Origin: Bordetella parapertussis
GTDB lineage: Bacteria; Pseudomonadota; Gammaproteobacteria; Burkholderiales; Burkholderiaceae_B
Direction: 5' to 3'
Assembly (NCBI GenBank): GCA_945869355.1
Contig: CAMBPA010000025.1
Span: 1-9,781 of the forward strand
Length of the DNA: 9,781 nt
A program made the position numbers and the translations under genes. Each line of letters opens with the position of its first letter. Within the stretch, counting starts at the first letter, position 1. Of this stretch, positions 7,578 through 9,781 are shown in pieces. The notes beneath the pieces were generated by a model. The model was not told where the DNA came from. It saw only the letters and a list, made by a program, of their open reading frames with translations, and did no database searches.

Positions 7578-8105
7578 TTAATTTGATGATTTTCGAGCGG
7601 TCCGCTTAGTCGCTTTTTTTTCTGTTGTCGTTTTTTTAGCTGTGGCGCCCGCTGCATTTGCGCCGCCCATACTTGCGGCACTCGCCGCCGCCACTTGACT
7701 AAACTGTTGAGTCAACATGTTCCACCAGGCTTGCGCCGCAGCAGGTACCTCACTTGGTGCAGCGGCCGCCGGCTCCTGTGCCCTTGGCGTGGCTGCTGCA
7801 ACAAAAGACTTCAAGGTCGCAATCGTTGCGAGCTGCACTTCCATCCCCTGAATCGTGCTGCTCAGCATCGACAAATTCAACTTCAACCAGTTTTCCACTG
7901 ATTTAAGTTCAGCAATCTTGCGCTCGAGCTCTTCAGGATTCATGGATGGCGCCAAACCGACCCCCGCCCCCATACCAGCCGGGCCAGCTAAGCCTGCGAA
8001 GGCCTTGCGCATCATTTCCATGCTAGCAAAAAGCGGATTGTTGGCCATATCGCCAGTTTGACCGAGCCCGGGCAACACAAAAGGGTTGGAAGAGGATCCA
8101 GTCAT
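7578..8105 (-). CDS. phaM: PhaM family polyhydroxyalkanoate granule regulatory protein
   Basis: PhaM-type proteins attach PHA granules to the nucleoid and activate PHA synthase PhaC. The 175-residue product shows the characteristic N-terminus NPFVLPGLGQ (7-16) and NPLFASMEMMRKAF (23-36), a glycine/alanine linker, a predicted amphipathic or coiled-coil segment (about 57-103, LERKIAELKSVENWLKLNL and onward), an Ala/Pro-rich stretch, and a Lys/Arg-rich C-terminus (AKKTTTEKKATKRTARK, 156-172) of the kind that binds DNA. This points to a PHA-accumulating cell. It is first in the run phaM-glmU-MFS-glycosyltransferase and diverges from the DUF3717 gene. Its coding strand carries A8 and A7 homopolymer runs in the basic tail. 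No strong Shine-Dalgarno precedes the ATG. The family call is confident; functions are by analogy with characterised PhaM. Confidence 0.9.
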   Translation of the reverse strand: MTGSSSNPFVLPGLGQTGDMANNPLFASMEMMRKAFAGLAGPAGMGAGVGLAPSMNPEELERKIAELKSVENWLKLNLSMLSSTIQGMEVQLATIATLKSFVAAATPRAQEPAAAAPSEVPAAAQAWWNMLTQQFSQVAAASAASMGGANAAGATAKKTTTEKKATKRTARKSSN

Positions 8106-8123
8106 GACATGCCCAAACCTGAA

Positions 8124-8137
8124 AGGGGAGAACCCCT
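8124..8137 (-). promoter_or_regulatory. Short stem-loop in the phaM leader
   Basis: On the minus strand AGGGG-TTCT-CCCCT forms a perfect 5-bp stem with a four-base loop about 19 bases upstream of the phaM start codon. It would be in the phaM mRNA leader if transcription starts at the candidate promoter just upstream. It has no T-run suited to termination. A role in mRNA stability or translation is speculative. Confidence 0.3.
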
Positions 8138-8139
8138 AG

Positions 8140-8167
8140 ATATTACTCGTATCCGCCCCCTCAGCAA
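8140..8167 (-). promoter_or_regulatory. Weak candidate promoter for the phaM-glmU operon
   Basis: On the minus strand TTGCTG (8167-8162, 3 of 6 to the -35 consensus) and TAATAT (8145-8140, 4 of 6 to the -10) are spaced by 16 bp, within the 143-bp divergent gap between phaM and the DUF3717 gene. The gap must hold promoters for both directions; I found no convincing pair for the plus strand, only a duplicated TTGGTC at 8194-8208. Confidence 0.3.
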
Positions 8168-8248
8168 CAGAGCGCACTGGGAAAGAAAAATGTTGGTCAA
8201 ATTGGTCTTAGCAGCCAAGCCGGGCAAGATATTCTGGGACAATACGGT

Positions 8249-8467
8249 ATGCAAGAGACCATTACCCTGCCTGAATTAGAAGCTGCCATCAATTTTTGGC
8301 GCCAGCGTAGCCCTTCCATCGGCGAAGAGCTGCGACTGTGTGCACAAGCCTCTAGCTTGGCGACCCCTTATGCGCTCATGATTATCAAGCGCCGCGCTCA
8401 AATGGTCGTTACCGAGATGCCCGAAAAGGCTCAAGCGGCATTAACGGAATGGTTGGCGCAGCGCTAA
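8249..8467 (+). CDS. DUF3717 domain-containing small protein
   Basis: This 72-residue protein matches the pattern of the DUF3717 family, a group of unknown function seen mostly in Burkholderiales. Visible family features are ITLPELEAAINFWR near the N-terminus (4-17), SPSIGEE (20-26), LCAQASSLATPYALMI in the middle and a C-terminal helix ending EWLAQR. It has no signal peptide or membrane segment and is likely an all-helical cytoplasmic protein. A GGGAC sequence 8 bases before the ATG is a modest Shine-Dalgarno. The gene stands alone on its strand, divergent from phaM and convergent with the SCO gene (27 bp between stops). No function can be assigned; the location is compatible with a housekeeping region rather than a mobile one. 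Confidence 0.85.
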   Translation: MQETITLPELEAAINFWRQRSPSIGEELRLCAQASSLATPYALMIIKRRAQMVVTEMPEKAQAALTEWLAQR

Positions 8468-8494
8468 GGCGCGCGCCTGATCCGCCCAAAAGAT

Positions 8495-9112
8495 CTACTT
8501 CAGCAGTAGCTTGATATCGCGCGCAAGCACAGCTGTGCCAGCGGTGTTGCTGACCAACACCCGCGCATCCCCTTTGGGGTCAAGCAAATAAAACGACGAG
8601 CTGTGATCCATGCTGTAGCCGCCCTTTGCGGCCGGCGCCTTGGCGTAATAGGCCTTGAAGGATGCGGCGACTTGCTTGATTTGGGCTGGCGTGCCTGTCA
8701 AGCCTAAAAAGCTGGCATTAAATCCAGAGACATACGCACGCAATACTTCGGGGCTGTCACGCTCTGGGTCGACGGTAATCATTAACACTTGCACGCGACT
8801 GGCCTGGTTTCCCAAGGTTCGCATCATCTCGGAAAGCTCAGCAAGCGCCGTCGGACAAATATCGGGGCACTGCGTAAAACCAAAAAATACGAGCTGAACC
8901 TTTCCGGCAAAGTCCGAGGAGGTGTAGCTTTTCCCGTCCATGCCAGTCAGTGCCCAGCCGCCACCTATTTTTGTTCCGGAAATATCACTGCCTTTAAACT
9001 TTACCGACGAACCCTCCCCACACGCCGACAAGCTGGCGATGAAGGCCGCCAACCCGAAGCTAAGCAGGGCTCTTCGAACGATTGCAGGGCCGGCGCGGGT
9101 CGTCAAGCGCAT
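8495..9112 (-). CDS. SCO1/SenC family copper chaperone lipoprotein
   Basis: SCO proteins deliver copper to, or reduce the cysteines of, the CuA site of cytochrome c oxidase subunit II on the periplasmic side of the inner membrane. Taking the ATG at 9112, the product has 205 residues: a basic N-terminus, a hydrophobic stretch (about 15-29) and a lipobox LSAC with the lipidated Cys at 31, so it is probably a membrane-anchored lipoprotein. The thioredoxin-like domain carries the copper-binding CPDIC (Cys 82 and Cys 86) in GFTQCPDICPT, a VDPERD loop (115-120) and the third ligand His 170 in SMDHSSSFYLLD. All three ligands are present. A TTG codon just before the ATG is in frame but less likely as start. 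The gene begins 3 bp after the ctaB stop, so the two are translationally linked, which fits oxidase assembly. Confidence 0.95.
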   Translation of the reverse strand: MRLTTRAGPAIVRRALLSFGLAAFIASLSACGEGSSVKFKGSDISGTKIGGGWALTGMDGKSYTSSDFAGKVQLVFFGFTQCPDICPTALAELSEMMRTLGNQASRVQVLMITVDPERDSPEVLRAYVSGFNASFLGLTGTPAQIKQVAASFKAYYAKAPAAKGGYSMDHSSSFYLLDPKGDARVLVSNTAGTAVLARDIKLLLK

Positions 9113-9115
9113 CAA

Positions 9116-9781
9116 TTAGCCGCCCACCACGATCAACCAGTGGTCAACCAAGAGCGCGGCAAATAGAAGCGACAAATACAGGATTGAAAACCGAAAAAGT
9201 TTTCTTGCAAGTTCGTCGCTGTAGGCACAGTAAAGCTTCCATGCGTACCAAACAAATAACGCGCCGAGCAAGAGCGCAGACAACAGATACAACCAGCCAC
9301 TCATACCAACGATATAAGGCAGTACCGTCGTTGCAACCAAGGCAACACTGTAGAGAAGGATATGCAGGCGGGTAAATTGCTGCCCGTGGGTCACCGGCAG
9401 CATGGGCAGGCCTGAGTTGGCGTAATCATTGCTTCGATATAAAGCAAGCGCCCAAAAGTGCGGCGGGGTCCAGATAAAAATAATTAACACCAAGAGCCAC
9501 GCCTCTGCGGGAACTGAATCTGCGACCGCCGCCCAACCCAACGCTGGTGGCATCGCACCAGACAGCCCGCCAATCACAATATTTTGTGGCGTGCGCGGCT
9601 TCAAGATCATGGTGTAGATCACGGCATAACCTACGAAGGTCGCAAAGGTTAACCACATCGTGAGCGAATTCACCCAACGATACAAAACGAACATACCAAG
9701 CCCACCCAGTACACCCGAAAACACAATCACTTGGATAGGCGAGATCGTCCCAGTGGCGGTCGCGCGCTTAGCCGTGCGCAG
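9116..9781 (-). CDS. ctaB: Protoheme IX farnesyltransferase (heme o synthase) CtaB, C-terminal part, cut by window end
   Basis: CtaB (CyoE, COX10) transfers a farnesyl group to heme b to make heme o, the step before heme a in oxidase maturation; it is an inner-membrane UbiA-type prenyltransferase. The frame is open to the last base of the window, giving 221 visible residues out of roughly 300. The visible start, [15 protein letters not shown], corresponds to the segment just after the first aspartate-rich motif, which lies outside. Next come [17 protein letters not shown] and [12 protein letters not shown], a CtaB hallmark, then [17 protein letters not shown] and GLPMLPV, the second conserved polar region. 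About six to seven hydrophobic helices follow the UbiA pattern. A GTG at 9730 could be mistaken for a start but would remove conserved residues. It directly precedes the SCO gene. Confidence 0.96.
   Translation of the reverse strand: MRTAKRATATGTISPIQVIVFSGVLGGLGMFVLYRWVNSLTMWLTFATFVGYAVIYTMILKPRTPQNIVIGGLSGAMPPALGWAAVADSVPAEAWLLVLIIFIWTPPHFWALALYRSNDYANSGLPMLPVTHGQQFTRLHILLYSVALVATTVLPYIVGMSGWLYLLSALLLGALFVWYAWKLYCAYSDELARKLFRFSILYLSLLFAALLVDHWLIVVGG

Noticed and set aside
8467..8478. Perfect palindrome AGGCGCGCGCCT between the convergent DUF3717 and SCO genes as a terminator
   Set aside because: It leaves no room for a loop and no T-run follows on either strand, so it does not look like an intrinsic terminator.
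9116..9730. ctaB starting at GTG 9730
   Set aside because: Upstream in-frame codons to the window edge encode the conserved [15 protein letters not shown] segment of heme o synthases; the gene is cut by the window, not short.

Overview
The window looks like a chromosomal segment of a betaproteobacterium of the order Burkholderiales. The markers are a PhaM-type PHA-granule protein next to glmU, a small DUF3717-type gene (a family known mainly from this order), and a ctaB-SCO pair from the cytochrome oxidase assembly region. An Alcaligenaceae-like origin is plausible from the TcuA-like/PrpD-family catabolic pair, but this is inference. By eye the GC content is in the mid-50s percent. Coding density is high and no intergenic gap exceeds about 150 bp. 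I saw no tRNA, rRNA, CRISPR array, insertion sequence or phage gene.

Layout, left to right. (1) 1-552 (+) is the C-terminal part of an ABC-transporter ATPase of the PotA/FbpC type. (2) Convergent to it, 3589-569 (-) is a two-gene catabolic operon: a TcuA-like FAD-dependent dehydrogenase followed by an MmgE/PrpD-family protein. A good sigma70-like promoter overlapped by small inverted repeats resembling a GntR-type operator precedes it (3656-3698). (3) 8105-3734 (-) is a probable operon phaM - glmU - DHA2-family MFS exporter - GT4-type glycosyltransferase. The glycosyltransferase is broken by a single in-frame amber codon at 4187-4189. (4) Divergent from phaM, 8249-8467 (+) is a DUF3717-type small protein. 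(5) 9781-8495 (-) holds the 3' end of ctaB (heme o synthase) followed by a SCO-type copper-chaperone lipoprotein.

How the genes work together. ctaB and SCO both serve assembly of the aa3-type (or related) heme-copper oxidase: ctaB makes heme o, the precursor of heme a, and SCO handles delivery of copper to CuA. glmU makes UDP-GlcNAc, the precursor for peptidoglycan and lipid A, and a downstream glycosyltransferase fits an envelope-polysaccharide role. The flavoprotein/PrpD pair suggests oxidation of a tricarboxylate-like substrate followed by hydration, dehydration or decarboxylation of the product.

Most of the window is conventional. The two observations most worth following are the amber-interrupted glycosyltransferase with otherwise perfectly preserved coding on both sides, and the regulated flavoprotein/PrpD operon whose substrate is not obvious.
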